From contig NZ_JARXIC010000014.1 in NCBI RefSeq assembly GCF_031127905.1, positions 1-64,000 of the forward strand: 64,000 nt of DNA, read 5' to 3'. Source of the DNA: Thalassobacterium sedimentorum. Lineage in GTDB: Bacteria > Verrucomicrobiota > Verrucomicrobiia > Opitutales > Coraliomargaritaceae. The notes under the pieces are model-generated. The model did no database searches and had not been told where the DNA came from. It saw only the letters and a list, made by a program, of their open reading frames with translations. Each line of letters starts with the position of its first letter. The stretch's first letter is position 1. Position numbers and translations under genes: made by a program. This document shows, one piece after another, positions 45,409-55,164 of the stretch.

Positions 45409-48400
45409 ATGAGGTATAAAACATCAGATCTATTCAGAAGTATTATGGCGTTTGCCGTCTTCTTCTTAATCAATCATTTGTATGGAGTCAGTCTTCTCAG
45501 TAGTAATGCACTGTCTGGTGAGTTTCCACAGGATGCAGTAGCTACAATTTCGGGGGCCACATATCGATGGATTAACACAGGAGATGGCAATGGTCGTGGC
45601 AATACTGATGCTGCTCTGCTTATTCAAGATGGTGGTAGCACCGCGACTAATCAACGATTGCGTGATGGGCGTAGTCTTGAGATCGGGGGGAGTGCTGGGC
45701 TTTATCAAACTTGGGACGGAGCCAAAGGAGGAACCGCACAGTTTGATTTAGGCAGGCAATGTTCACTTGAATTTGTTCAGGTTTCCGCACGCTTTAGATT
45801 TGATATCAATGCGATCGGTGTCAGCTTGATCGAGGTTTGGACCAGCGTAGATGGTACTCAATTTGAGCGCTTTGAAGTCTGGACTGGTCCTGCTCCGTTG
45901 GCGGACACGAACGAGGGAATTCTGACAGTGCGTTCGGGAGCTCCGGTTGTGGCACGCTATGTGCAGATTTTCATTCATCGCGATGAAAGTGCAATAAACG
46001 GTAGCTTTTCTCCGGGTAATACTTGGTATCATCAACTTGCGATCGGAGAAATTGCGTTGTATGGCACGCCGCTTCAGATTGTTACAAGTAATGTATCCAC
46101 TGGCGATTTTCCCGGGGCCTCTGAAACTATGATTGCCGGCGCAAGCTATCGCTGGATAAATGAGAGTGGTCATGGTTATGGTGCTACCGATACTAATATT
46201 ATTACTCAGGATGGAGGAGTTTCTGCACCAAATCAGCGGATGCGTGACGGACGAAGCTTGCTTTCTGGCGGAAGTTATGGGGTTTACCCAGTTTGGCAGG
46301 GAGCGCAGGGGGCCACTCTTGAGTTTGACCTTGGTCAGGTCTATTTAATAAATCTCGTTCGTATTTCAGCATATTTCGATGCCTATCGTGGTATCAGTTA
46401 TGCCGAAGTTTATACTAGCCTTGATGGCATCAACTTTAACCTATGGAATTCGTGGTCTGGCCCAGCTCCAGTGGTGGACAGTAAGAACTATGTGTTATCG
46501 CTTAATCCAGGATGGCAAGCTCCTGCACGCTATGTGCGTGTCTTCACGCATCGCAGCGAGACTGCAATCAAAGGGAGTCTGACTGCTGGAAATGCTAACT
46601 ATAGTCAAGCGCCTCTTGGTGAAATTACTATACATGGCACAGCCGCTCCTCCAGCCACCGTATTGACATTCGGTGCATCCAGTCATATGATTCACACACC
46701 TTTCTTCATTCCAAATTTGAATGACAGTTGGAATGTTGACAATACGGTACCGTATCTGGCATATGGCAATTTCGGAGGCGTTCGTGAGCCGCTTTATCAA
46801 AATTTGTTTGATGGTATCGATGAGGGATTTGCATCAAATAATCAGACGTTTGCCATGAACCGCGCCGAGGTGGCTCGTTGCCTTGCTGCCTATCAGCAAG
46901 CCGGGATCTCTGTTATACTGACACCGATGTTTAGCGCGACCGATGATGATGGTCGTCGCACTCGTTTCGGAGCGTGGATTGCTAGTCTTGTTGATTCGTA
47001 TTCTTGTATTCAGGCAGTGGAGTTGGGTAATGAACCCAATCTATCCACTTTTTGGAGTGGCACGGTGGAGGATTATGTGATGATTGCAGCTGAGTTTGCA
47101 GGCCTCGTTCGCGCTAGCAGTCGACAAGTTCCTGTTTTAGTGGGAGCATTTTCTGGTTGGGGGGGGGCGTGGAGTTTTCCTTCCATGATCGCTGAAGCCA
47201 ATTATGACAACCGAGTTATTTCGACCGCCTGGCTTTTGAAGGCAATTGATGCAGGCCTTCTTTCCTTTGCCGATGGTGTCAGTTTTCATCCTTACCGTAG
47301 CTCATCCGCGCCCGAAGGGGGAAATGAAATTGAAGCACGTCTCGACCCTGAAGGATTTGCTAAGGAAATCGTCTATCTTGATCGTATCATTACTGAATCT
47401 GTCGGACACCAATTGCCTATTTACTTTACCGAAATTGGCTATTCCACCGAGGCGGGAGGGAATGGCTCTACTTACGTCGATAGTGAAAGTCGTAAAGCTG
47501 ACTATCTATCTCGCACGATGCTTTTAGTCTTGGATAGTAAACTGCGTGGAATTCCGCTAATGGGAGTTTACTGGTATGATCTTAAGAAGGATGAGTATAG
47601 CGATGATTATGAAACGAACTTTGGTCTGCTCGACATCGATTTTGGTGCAAAATCGGCACGACTTTTCAACCTTTTGAGAGATCCTGACTATCGTATCATA
47701 TCTCATACCGCGTATTCGTGGCTCGTTAATAGCTCACTGGGCAATGCTTTAGGTCATACGGATCCTCAGGTAATCAGCCAAGATGCGGGGCTTGCCAAGA
47801 TGACTGATGGGTATGGATTGTTCCACGGAGCCGCAACAGGAGTCTGGGGAACTTGGTTTAATGATCCTTCTGCTGGAGTCGGTGCCACTGCACAGATTGA
47901 TCTGCAAGAAGTCACAGTCGTCGATAGGGTTGCCATTTCTGCGGAATTTACCAGCTCCGTTGGTGTGGCTCAGTGCACTGTGTATGCAAGTAGTGATGGA
48001 AGCAATTACACCCTTTTCGGCGCTTGGGATAATTCGATCCCCTTGGTGGTTAATCGTAATGGAATCATCACGATTAAAGGAGATACTCCTGTGGCAGCCC
48101 GCTTTCTTCGCATATTCATGAGTCCGTGTTCTCCGACTCGCTCATATCATCAAATGCAGATCGGGGAAATTGCAGTCATTGCTCCAGTCGCGCCCGTTCC
48201 TGCCAGTAGTGTGACTCCGGCCTTTGAGAGCTATCGTCAGATCATGGAGACTTTCGGCTCACCTCATATTATTACAGCTTACCCATTGCCATCTCGTCTT
48301 ACAACAGGAGGAGGCCTGTTAAAATATTTTTTATGGAGAAGGCAGAGCGATGGACAGATACTGGTGCCATTTTGGCGACTCAATCAGCTGCAGAGCTCCG

Positions 48401-49077
48401 AAGATCAAGACACTGATATTTCAACAACACTTAGCATTGATCTGCCACCTGGTGCCACTGTTACGTCGGTGGTGCTTCATGATCTCAATAATCAGAGTGT
48501 GGCTGCGACAGCTTACAGTATCAATCATGATACAGTCTCGATTCCGATCATTGCCTCCGCGCGAGTGGCTTGGCTGGAGATTACTTTGACTGGCGGATTG
48601 TTTGCTAGCATCAATTCAGCTGTCACTGATCATTTCGCGACGCTTGATGCCGACGCGGACGGCTTGCCCGACGCATGGGAAATTTCTTATGGTTTCGATC
48701 CAGACTCAGTTGCCACTGAATACGGGCGCATGGGTGATATCGATGGTGACGGCATCCCCAATCTATTAGAATATGCATTTGGCCTAGATCCGCTCACGCC
48801 TGATTTTTCGACAGTCAAGATGGAGCATGTGCATGACGAAGTCACAGGTAAGGATTACTTTGAACTTACCTTCCACCGTCTCATTGATCTTGGCGCGATC
48901 ACCTACCAGATTTTTATCTCGTACGATCTCGCTAATTGGACCACATCGAAAATCAAGCCCGAGCTGATTTCCGCTACGCCCGATGCCAATGGCACCACTG
49001 AGACCGTCGTCCTACGCATCCATTCTCCGCTAGATCTAGGCAAACTGTTTATCCGTATCAAAGTCGATACGAACTGA
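45409..49077 (+). CDS. Secreted clan GH-A glycoside hydrolase with three discoidin-like domains and Ca-binding tail
   Basis: 1,222 residues from ATG 45409 (45445 also possible). Signal peptide about 10-30. Two tandem discoidin-like repeats (about 30-220 and 225-410, each with DGxSL.GGS.G.Y..W.GA and ARYV.xFxHR), a barrel with acid/base Glu542 in VELGNEPNLSTFW and nucleophile Glu675 in IYFTEIGYST, a third discoidin-like domain (about 760-920), the C-terminal beta domain, then Asp-rich DADADGLPDAW and DIDGDGIPN calcium-binding loops of thrombospondin type 3 kind. Compared with its neighbour, the third domain interrupts the join of barrel and beta domain. Confidence 0.82.
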   Translation: MRYKTSDLFRSIMAFAVFFLINHLYGVSLLSSNALSGEFPQDAVATISGATYRWINTGDGNGRGNTDAALLIQDGGSTATNQRLRDGRSLEIGGSAGLYQTWDGAKGGTAQFDLGRQCSLEFVQVSARFRFDINAIGVSLIEVWTSVDGTQFERFEVWTGPAPLADTNEGILTVRSGAPVVARYVQIFIHRDESAINGSFSPGNTWYHQLAIGEIALYGTPLQIVTSNVSTGDFPGASETMIAGASYRWINESGHGYGATDTNIITQDGGVSAPNQRMRDGRSLLSGGSYGVYPVWQGAQGATLEFDLGQVYLINLVRISAYFDAYRGISYAEVYTSLDGINFNLWNSWSGPAPVVDSKNYVLSLNPGWQAPARYVRVFTHRSETAIKGSLTAGNANYSQAPLGEITIHGTAAPPATVLTFGASSHMIHTPFFIPNLNDSWNVDNTVPYLAYGNFGGVREPLYQNLFDGIDEGFASNNQTFAMNRAEVARCLAAYQQAGISVILTPMFSATDDDGRRTRFGAWIASLVDSYSCIQAVELGNEPNLSTFWSGTVEDYVMIAAEFAGLVRASSRQVPVLVGAFSGWGGAWSFPSMIAEANYDNRVISTAWLLKAIDAGLLSFADGVSFHPYRSSSAPEGGNEIEARLDPEGFAKEIVYLDRIITESVGHQLPIYFTEIGYSTEAGGNGSTYVDSESRKADYLSRTMLLVLDSKLRGIPLMGVYWYDLKKDEYSDDYETNFGLLDIDFGAKSARLFNLLRDPDYRIISHTAYSWLVNSSLGNALGHTDPQVISQDAGLAKMTDGYGLFHGAATGVWGTWFNDPSAGVGATAQIDLQEVTVVDRVAISAEFTSSVGVAQCTVYASSDGSNYTLFGAWDNSIPLVVNRNGIITIKGDTPVAARFLRIFMSPCSPTRSYHQMQIGEIAVIAPVAPVPASSVTPAFESYRQIMETFGSPHIITAYPLPSRLTTGGGLLKYFLWRRQSDGQILVPFWRLNQLQSSEDQDTDISTTLSIDLPPGATVTSVVLHDLNNQSVAATAYSINHDTVSIPIIASARVAWLEITLTGGLFASINSAVTDHFATLDADADGLPDAWEISYGFDPDSVATEYGRMGDIDGDGIPNLLEYAFGLDPLTPDFSTVKMEHVHDEVTGKDYFELTFHRLIDLGAITYQIFISYDLANWTTSKIKPELISATPDANGTTETVVLRIHSPLDLGKLFIRIKVDTN

Positions 49078-49084
49078 TTACATG

Positions 49085-49115
49085 CCAGACAACTGTTGTA
49101 GGACGAAATGTCTGG
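49085..49115. terminator. Weak inverted repeat between convergent genes
   Basis: CCAGACA (49085-49091) and TGTCTGG (49109-49115), perfect 7-bp arms, in the 80-bp gap between the end of the large GH gene and the end of the AraC gene. Possibly a bidirectional terminator, although there is no U-run. Confidence 0.3.
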
Positions 49116-49157
49116 GGAGGTCAATTGATGGGGAGCCGACAGATACGTGAACCCACT

Positions 49158-50033
49158 TTAATCGGGTATGAGGCCACCTTTTGTTCTGCGATAGCTGCGT
49201 GGTGTGTGGTTTGTGAATTCTCGAAAGCGTCGGTTGAAGTTGGAGAGGTTATTAAAGCCGGATTCGTATGCCACTTCGGTAATTGATTTTTCAGTGCTGA
49301 GTAAGTTCGCACAGGCTCGCGATATACGAAGTTGGTTGAGGTGGTGTTGAAATTTTCTCCCAGTCAGCCGTTTGAAATAGCGACAAAAAGCCGGAGGTGT
49401 CATGTTCAGCCATTGGGCTGCTTCTGCTTGCGTGAGCCCTGGTTCGTGAGAGGTTTGTTCTAATTTGCTGAGTACGAATTGTAGGCGAGTGTCTTGTATT
49501 TCGATATTGCCGCCACTTATTGACTGTGGGTTTAGCTGATGGCCACTGTTATCTCTAGCTAATAGATCGAGTAGGTTTAGTAATCGGGCTAGAGGCATAT
49601 CGCCGGGTGTCGGATTTTGGATATGTGCTAAGTATTTAGCTGCTTCTGTGGCAACTTGATTTGAGTAGAGATAGCCACGGCCTGCGCGCTCTAGTAAGGC
49701 AAGTATACGACTGTTCTCTGGAAGCTTCCAGAACTCGGCTCCCCACAATGAGGGGCGAAAGTGCAATACGGTCCATCTCGCCCCAGTGCGTTGAGTGGGG
49801 GCAGACCCGTAAGCGTGAGGCAGGTTGCTTCCTATTAATACTAATTGTCCCGCTTCATAGGGGATGAGCGTCTGGCCTGCATGTAGTAATCCTTCACCTG
49901 ATTCAATCCAGACTAGCTCGACTTCAGGGTGAAAATGCCAATGGAAATCCACACATTTTTTCTCAAATGCGGTGGCTTTGACTCCGTGCTGACTCGCTGA
50001 TAGGAGTTCGATTTGCGCTTGATGTGGGGCCAT
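49158..50033 (-). CDS. AraC-family transcriptional regulator
   Basis: 291 residues, ATG 50033. Cupin sensor with DFHWHFHPEVELVWIESGEG (residues 28-47) and LVLIGSNLPHAYG, then the double helix-turn-helix (TQAEAAQWLNMTPPAFCRYFKRLTG and ITEVAYESGFNNLSNFNRRFR). Divergent from the PIG-L/NagB-like gene pair, start to start 165 bases, so it probably regulates amino-sugar use. Confidence 0.88.
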   Translation of the reverse strand: MAPHQAQIELLSASQHGVKATAFEKKCVDFHWHFHPEVELVWIESGEGLLHAGQTLIPYEAGQLVLIGSNLPHAYGSAPTQRTGARWTVLHFRPSLWGAEFWKLPENSRILALLERAGRGYLYSNQVATEAAKYLAHIQNPTPGDMPLARLLNLLDLLARDNSGHQLNPQSISGGNIEIQDTRLQFVLSKLEQTSHEPGLTQAEAAQWLNMTPPAFCRYFKRLTGRKFQHHLNQLRISRACANLLSTEKSITEVAYESGFNNLSNFNRRFREFTNHTPRSYRRTKGGLIPD

Positions 50034-50197
50034 TGTATCAGCTGCTCTGTTTTTTTGTGGGATGACTCATGCTAGTATGAACCGTTATGGTTGGTTTCAA
50101 ATTGCGCGTTTGGATTGAAGTAGGGTTAATTTTGTATTGTTATTATGCAAGCTCAAGGCAGTTTTTTTCTGCCGTTTGCTGTATGATATAACGTCAT

Positions 50198-50980
50198 ATG
50201 ATTGCTTTAGCTATAGTTGCGCATCCCGATGATATCGAATTTATGCTGGCTGGGACCCTGCTCCAATTGAAATCACGTGGAGTTGAAATTCACATGATGA
50301 ATTTGGCAGACGGTTCCTTGGGAAGTTCTACTTTAAGCCCTGAAGAGAGTGTACGTGTTCGTTGGGAAGAATCTCAGGCTTCGGCTCGAGTGATTGGAGC
50401 GACGATGCATCCACCTTTGTTTCCTGATTTGGAGGTGTTTTATAATCAAGAGTCATTGCTTAAAGTGATCGCCGCAGTCAGACAAGTGAAGCCAGACATC
50501 GTGCTGACTCAGGCGCTTGCAGACTACATGGAAGACCATCAGAATAGTGCACGTTTAGCTGTAACCGCAGCGATATCGCGTGGAATGAAGAATGCGAAGT
50601 GTGAGCCATTTGTCGAGCCATACGACAAGCCCATTGCTGTATATCACGCGATGCCGCATGGCCTACAAGATCCCTTTGGGCGAACGGTGGTTCCAGAGCG
50701 ATTTATTGATATAAGCGAGGTGATTGCCACGAAAACAGCTATGTTGAACTGCCATAAGAGTCAAGCGCAGTGGCTTGAGGATACACAGGGAATGTCTGCG
50801 CTCGAAGCTGAGATGACTGATATGGCCACGGCCATGGGAGTGCGTTCGGAGGCGTTCTCTCTGGCGGAAGGTTTGATCCGTCACAACCCATTGGGGTTTG
50901 GCCCCGCAGATTTTGATCCGATTGCTGAATTGCTCGGGCCTGCCTGTCTCAAAAATTCAAAATTTCACAAAAACGACTAA
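50198..50980 (+). CDS. PIG-L/LmbE-family N-acetylglucosamine deacetylase
   Basis: 260 residues, ATG 50198. Zinc motif AHPDDIEF (His9, Asp12) with the third ligand His114 in [22 protein letters not shown] fits the family. Such enzymes remove N-acetyl groups from GlcNAc-containing compounds. The following gene encodes a glucosamine-6-phosphate deaminase-like protein, so the two probably handle one amino sugar. No signal peptide. Confidence 0.85.
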   Translation: MIALAIVAHPDDIEFMLAGTLLQLKSRGVEIHMMNLADGSLGSSTLSPEESVRVRWEESQASARVIGATMHPPLFPDLEVFYNQESLLKVIAAVRQVKPDIVLTQALADYMEDHQNSARLAVTAAISRGMKNAKCEPFVEPYDKPIAVYHAMPHGLQDPFGRTVVPERFIDISEVIATKTAMLNCHKSQAQWLEDTQGMSALEAEMTDMATAMGVRSEAFSLAEGLIRHNPLGFGPADFDPIAELLGPACLKNSKFHKND

Positions 50981-51000
50981 CTAAACCAATAGATTATATT

Positions 51001-51936
51001 ATGCCTAGACCAATTAGTAAATTAGCCGAAGGGTGGTGGGATTACACGACCTTGGAATCTGACCTCCTGCAAGACGCCGCTCGCTTGACTGCAAAGGATC
51101 TCGAGCAATTGTCGCGACCTGGCTTCACGGTCCGAATCTATGATACGCCGCAAGAATTATACACGGCTCAAGCGTTGGAGTATTTGAATGCGTGGAAGCA
51201 ATCGACACCAGATAATCCTGTTGGTATCTGCGGTCCAGTCGGGCCAACGGAGCAATTACCACTCGTCGCCCAGATGGTGAATGCTTTGGATATGAATTTA
51301 GGAAAGTTAGACGCTCATTTTTGGGGCATGGATGAATGGCTGGAGAATGGGGTTCCGGTTGAAGAGTCGCATCCCTTGTCGTTCGCACGCTGTGATAACA
51401 CGCAGTGTTTTGATCGTATTCGAGAAGAGCTCGCGATGCCGACTGCGAACAAGCATTTCCCTAGTGGTGACTTGCAGGCTTATAGCGATAGTTACGATCA
51501 AGTGCGTTGTGCGCTGATGCAAGGTGGCCAAGGTGAGATTAAGCACTGGGCCTTCAATGACCCCTTGCCGCGTGAAGGGCAATATGCCGATGCGCCGCCA
51601 AGCCCCGAAGAATATCGGAAGCTGGCGACACGTATTGTCAAACTACACCCAGTTACTTTGATACAAAATGCGCGTACTAGCGGCGGTGGCAATGTGAGTA
51701 TGATCCCCACCCATGCCGCCACGGTGGGACCGCAAGAAACTTGGAAAGCCGATGCTGTTTCGATTTGGCACCCAGGTCATCATGATAATCCGTTCGGAAT
51801 GCGTTTGAGTGCGTTGATGATTGCAAAGAAGATTGCGGATAGCGCGGTTCCCATGTCCTTGTTGGCGGATCACCCAGAAGTGCGCTTCAGCTTCCTGCGT
51901 TCCGGAATCGGCGAGGTCGAGGTGGACATGCACTAG
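51001..51936 (+). CDS. Glucosamine-6-phosphate deaminase-like protein with altered active site
   Basis: 311 residues, ATG 51001, 20 bases after the PIG-L gene. NagB-like fold: [22 protein letters not shown] with the proton-transfer Asp111, and HWAFNDP. Where E. coli NagB has D-G-H...E (Asp141, His143, Glu148), this protein reads I-K-H...D (Ile180, His182, Asp187). Thus His is kept, Asp141 is absent and Glu is replaced by Asp. It may deaminate or isomerise a different amino-sugar, perhaps not phosphorylated in the normal way. The fold assignment is firmer than the reaction. Confidence 0.75.
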   Translation: MPRPISKLAEGWWDYTTLESDLLQDAARLTAKDLEQLSRPGFTVRIYDTPQELYTAQALEYLNAWKQSTPDNPVGICGPVGPTEQLPLVAQMVNALDMNLGKLDAHFWGMDEWLENGVPVEESHPLSFARCDNTQCFDRIREELAMPTANKHFPSGDLQAYSDSYDQVRCALMQGGQGEIKHWAFNDPLPREGQYADAPPSPEEYRKLATRIVKLHPVTLIQNARTSGGGNVSMIPTHAATVGPQETWKADAVSIWHPGHHDNPFGMRLSALMIAKKIADSAVPMSLLADHPEVRFSFLRSGIGEVEVDMH

Positions 51937-52032
51937 CGCGTGAAATGAATCCTTGTGCTATCTCTGAGAACAAATATTCGGCTATTTTCAATTAATTGTT
52001 GCTGTGTAGCTTTGCAGCTGTGGAATCGTTGA

Positions 52033-52698
52033 ATGAATTTGCCACAGCTTTATGTTCTCGGGGATAGTATTTCGCTACAATACGGTCCTTTTTTAGAAAG
52101 ATTTGTTCAAGGCTATTATCGCTATGACCGAAAGGGGGGCGAGTCTGAGGCGTTTAAGGACTTAGACATTCCAGTGGGCGCGAATTGTGGTGATTCGTCG
52201 CGTGTTCTAGAGATTGCGCAAGCATTGCTGGCGAATGATGAGTTTCGACCTCAGGTGATTCTAATGAATGCTGGCCTGCATGATATTAAGCGAGACGTGC
52301 AGTCTGGCGAGATCCAAGTTCCCTTAGAGGCATATCGAGCTAATTTGAAAGCTGCAATTGAACTTTGCCAAGATAAGGGCATTGCGGTTGTTTGGGCTCG
52401 AACCACTCCTGTCAGTGATGTTGTTCACAATTATCCAGGCGTGAACTTTTTTCGGCATAGTGCTGATTTAGTTGAATATAACGCAGTTGCGGATGAAGTA
52501 ATGCTAGAATGTGCTGTGCCCTCGATTGATCTTGAAGCTTTTACGGCAATTCTGAATGAGAAGGATCAAGCGTACTGCGATCATGTGCATTTCATTGAAT
52601 CTGTTCGCGAAAAACAGGGAATCTTCATCGCGGGATATTTGATCGCTAGATTGGCAATTCTGGCTCGTGCAAGTGGGGATGTAGCTTCACTGATTTGA
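52033..52698 (+). CDS. SGNH-type hydrolase
   Basis: 221 residues, ATG 52033, no signal peptide. Block I YVLGDSISLQYG (Ser12), a conserved NAGLHDIK at the block III position and CDHVHF with a likely Asp/His pair near the C-terminus. Probably a carbohydrate esterase. Its last 53 bases overlap the 3' end of the convergent LacI gene. Confidence 0.75.
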   Translation: MNLPQLYVLGDSISLQYGPFLERFVQGYYRYDRKGGESEAFKDLDIPVGANCGDSSRVLEIAQALLANDEFRPQVILMNAGLHDIKRDVQSGEIQVPLEAYRANLKAAIELCQDKGIAVVWARTTPVSDVVHNYPGVNFFRHSADLVEYNAVADEVMLECAVPSIDLEAFTAILNEKDQAYCDHVHFIESVREKQGIFIAGYLIARLAILARASGDVASLI

Positions 52699-53614
52699 CT
52701 TCGGTCGGGATCCCGAATTGGTGATTTAGGCATAAGTGATGAATGATGCGTACGCCTTCAACGCCGATTGCTTGAGGGGCGTAGCTGATGCAGGGGATTG
52801 TTGCTGGACATTCAAATTGACTGAGGAAGACTGTGCTCAGGTTGAATGAAGAGGTAGCATCAAAAGCTGCACGGTGTATTGTTAGTAATCCATCTAGGCG
52901 TTCTGACTGTAACCATCTTTTTACAGCTTTCGTATCATTGATCTTGTCAGAGTAAATTGCAGGTTTTTGTCCATCCAAGGAACTGAGGTAGGCACCAAGC
53001 CAACGGTGGGCAGTGCGCTCTTCATGGTGGGCATTAACTGCAAATCCAATCCGTTGGATGCCTTGCTTACGTAAATACTTGATCGCTAGTGTGGCTCCAG
53101 TGAAGTAATCGCTAGAGACTGCATGTAGGCTAGGTTTGTGTAGTAAGTTACTTAGGGACACAGCTGCAAAAGGTGTCCAGTCCCAATTGGGGTGCAATTT
53201 TGAAGTGTGTGAGGGACCGATTAGGATTCCGCGAATCCCTTGGTGGTAGAATGTGCGTTGCAGGATGTCTTGGTGCTTTCGAGTCGTTGGGAGCTCGTGA
53301 AGAGCGAGTGAGTAACCCAAGCGCTCAGTTTCCGATTTTACTCCGCCAAAAACGGTTTGATTGTAGTTATTGGTCTCACACTCCAAATACACTAGCTGGC
53401 TGTTGTTTCCTTGGTTGGAGTTGGACCTATAGGCTGCAAGTGCGGAGAGCGCAGGATCGGGCTTGTAATTGAGTTGTTTGATGGCTGCTTGCACTTTGGC
53501 GATCGTCGCGGCTGCGACCGTGTTATTTTCACGCACGACTCTGGATACTGTCACGTGACTGACGCCAGCCAATTTGGCAACGTCACGAAGGCTTGCTCGG
53601 CGAGATGTATGCAT
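52646..53614 (-). CDS. LacI-family transcriptional regulator
   Basis: 322 residues, ATG 53614. Helix-turn-helix ASLRDVAKLAGVSHVTVSRVV, hinge with LNYKPDPALSALAAYR, then a sensor domain (GVKSETERLGYSLALHEL, QGIRGILIG, RIGFAVNAHHEERTAHRW). Divergent from the gene at 53677, with a CTTGATCAAG palindrome at 53641-53650 between them; it most likely controls the cluster 53677-64000. Confidence 0.9.
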   Translation of the reverse strand: MHTSRRASLRDVAKLAGVSHVTVSRVVRENNTVAAATIAKVQAAIKQLNYKPDPALSALAAYRSNSNQGNNSQLVYLECETNNYNQTVFGGVKSETERLGYSLALHELPTTRKHQDILQRTFYHQGIRGILIGPSHTSKLHPNWDWTPFAAVSLSNLLHKPSLHAVSSDYFTGATLAIKYLRKQGIQRIGFAVNAHHEERTAHRWLGAYLSSLDGQKPAIYSDKINDTKAVKRWLQSERLDGLLTIHRAAFDATSSFNLSTVFLSQFECPATIPCISYAPQAIGVEGVRIIHHLCLNHQFGIPTEVKSVKLHPHLHEPELPI

Positions 53615-53640
53615 GATGTAACAGTGAACATTTTGCCCGT

Positions 53641-53650
53641 CTTGATCAAG
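53641..53650. promoter_or_regulatory. Palindrome CTTGATCAAG, candidate operator
   Basis: Perfect 10-bp palindrome in the 62-bp divergent gap between the LacI gene (53614) and the next cluster (53677). Shorter than a full LacI operator, so only a candidate. Confidence 0.35.
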
Positions 53651-53676
53651 TCATATGTTTCGTCTTGATTGGAAGC

Positions 53677-55068
53677 ATGGAAGAAAAAACTAAACCTCCT
53701 TTCTCTGTTTCTGGTGTTATTCCTTCACTTGCACAGGTTGCTGACTTTGGTCCACCTCGTAGTGAAATCGGTATTGGGTGCCTGATGCCATGGATGGGGA
53801 AACTCTACGTGCTAAATTACTCGTCACATTGTAGTCGCAGTGGAACTGGGACGGGCCTGCGGGTTATTGAAAACGATTTTAGTATGGAAATACACCCATG
53901 CGCTGTGGATGGAACTTATGCAAATCGATTTGTTCACGCAGAGTCTAGTCAGTTAATCATTGGGCCTCATCTAATCGATACGGATCATAATGTCCGCACT
54001 GTTGATGAGCTAGTCGAAACACGTCTGTGCGGTACGGCGAAGCATTTATCGGACCCTGTCAATTTTGTCTATATGCTTGGCATGGAGGGCGAAATGTTTG
54101 AGTTGAACGTGAAGACGCTAGAGACCAAACTGTTGTTTGATTTAACGAAGGAACTCGGGACCCCCGGGGAGGGATCTTGTCATTTTAAAGATTGTTACTG
54201 CGCCCATGGACGTTTGGTTGTGGTTAATAATGATTACAGTGAAGCTGAATTTCTCGGTGAAAAGCGTGAAGGCAATCTCTCAGAGTATGATGGCGAGAAG
54301 TGGGTGACTATTGAGCATAAGCCATTTGTCGGTGTGAACGGCCTAGGTGTTTTTGGGAATACGATTTTTGCGAATGGTTGGGATCGTGCGTCTGCAATTT
54401 TGAAAGTCTTTACGGATGCAGATAAAACATGGCGCACTTACCGCCTGCCGAAGGCGTCTCACTGCTGGGAGCACAAATGGCAGACGGAATGGCCGCGTAT
54501 TCGTTCGACGGAGCACGAGCGCCTATTGATGGATCATCACGGAATGTTTTATGAGCTTTCGCCGTGGGCTTTTGGGAATCAAGTTTGGGGCATTCGGCCG
54601 ATCTCCACGCACTTGTGGGTTCATGGGGATTTCTGCACGTGGAATGGAATGCTAGTTGTTGGTTCCGATAACGCTAGCTATGAACTGAATGGTAATCTTC
54701 AGTGTGGCCAGCCTCAGTCTGGCTTGTGGTTTGGACGGACGGATGATCTCTGGAATCTTGGTAAGCCTAAGGGCTGGGGAGGGCCATGGTGGGAGGACGC
54801 TGTCATTGCTGATGAGCCCTCAGATCCTTATTTGATGACTGGATTTGATAAGAAGAGTCTACACCTGAGCCAAGATAGTGAGAAAGCGGTTAGCTTTAAG
54901 GTCGAGGTTGATTTTCTTGGCTGCGCTGCTTGGAAAACCTATAAGATCATTGAAGTTCCTGCTGGTGGCTATGTGCCTCATGTTTTTGCAGATGGCTTTA
55001 ATGCGCATTGGATTCGTATTACTGCGCTGTCGGATTGTACCGCCACGGCGCAACTTCATTACACCTAA
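53677..55068 (+). CDS. Unknown protein, probable beta-propeller
   Basis: 463 residues from ATG 53677 (TTG at 53665 in the same frame is less likely). No signal peptide. Repeated strand-turn-strand units with Trp and Gly (GKLYVLNYSSH, NFVYMLGMEGEMFEL, GRLVVVNNDYSEAEF, NTIFANGWDRASAIL, GMLVVGSDNASYEL) suggest a propeller, and the last 80 residues look like a separate beta-sandwich. Several His and Trp residues (CWEHKWQTEWPRIRSTEHERLLMDHHGMFYE) could line an active site. I do not recognise the family. First gene behind its LacI regulator, so it is likely a key enzyme or binding protein of the cluster. Confidence 0.6.
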   Translation: MEEKTKPPFSVSGVIPSLAQVADFGPPRSEIGIGCLMPWMGKLYVLNYSSHCSRSGTGTGLRVIENDFSMEIHPCAVDGTYANRFVHAESSQLIIGPHLIDTDHNVRTVDELVETRLCGTAKHLSDPVNFVYMLGMEGEMFELNVKTLETKLLFDLTKELGTPGEGSCHFKDCYCAHGRLVVVNNDYSEAEFLGEKREGNLSEYDGEKWVTIEHKPFVGVNGLGVFGNTIFANGWDRASAILKVFTDADKTWRTYRLPKASHCWEHKWQTEWPRIRSTEHERLLMDHHGMFYELSPWAFGNQVWGIRPISTHLWVHGDFCTWNGMLVVGSDNASYELNGNLQCGQPQSGLWFGRTDDLWNLGKPKGWGGPWWEDAVIADEPSDPYLMTGFDKKSLHLSQDSEKAVSFKVEVDFLGCAAWKTYKIIEVPAGGYVPHVFADGFNAHWIRITALSDCTATAQLHYT

Positions 55069-55164
55069 GAGCTTCAGGCCCTATGGCAAAGTGTCTATTT
55101 ATGAAAAAACTCTGACAATCTGCTTAGCTAGGAGAGTTAAGTTATCACCCCCAAAAATAAAGAT

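Noticed and set aside
42784-49077. Recent tandem duplication of the two GH genes
   Set aside because: Their DNA is clearly different and the domain layout differs; they are old paralogues, not a fresh duplication.
50152-50174. Hairpin GGCAG/CTGCC with T-loop upstream of the PIG-L gene
   Set aside because: Only a 5-bp stem; such short repeats are expected by chance.
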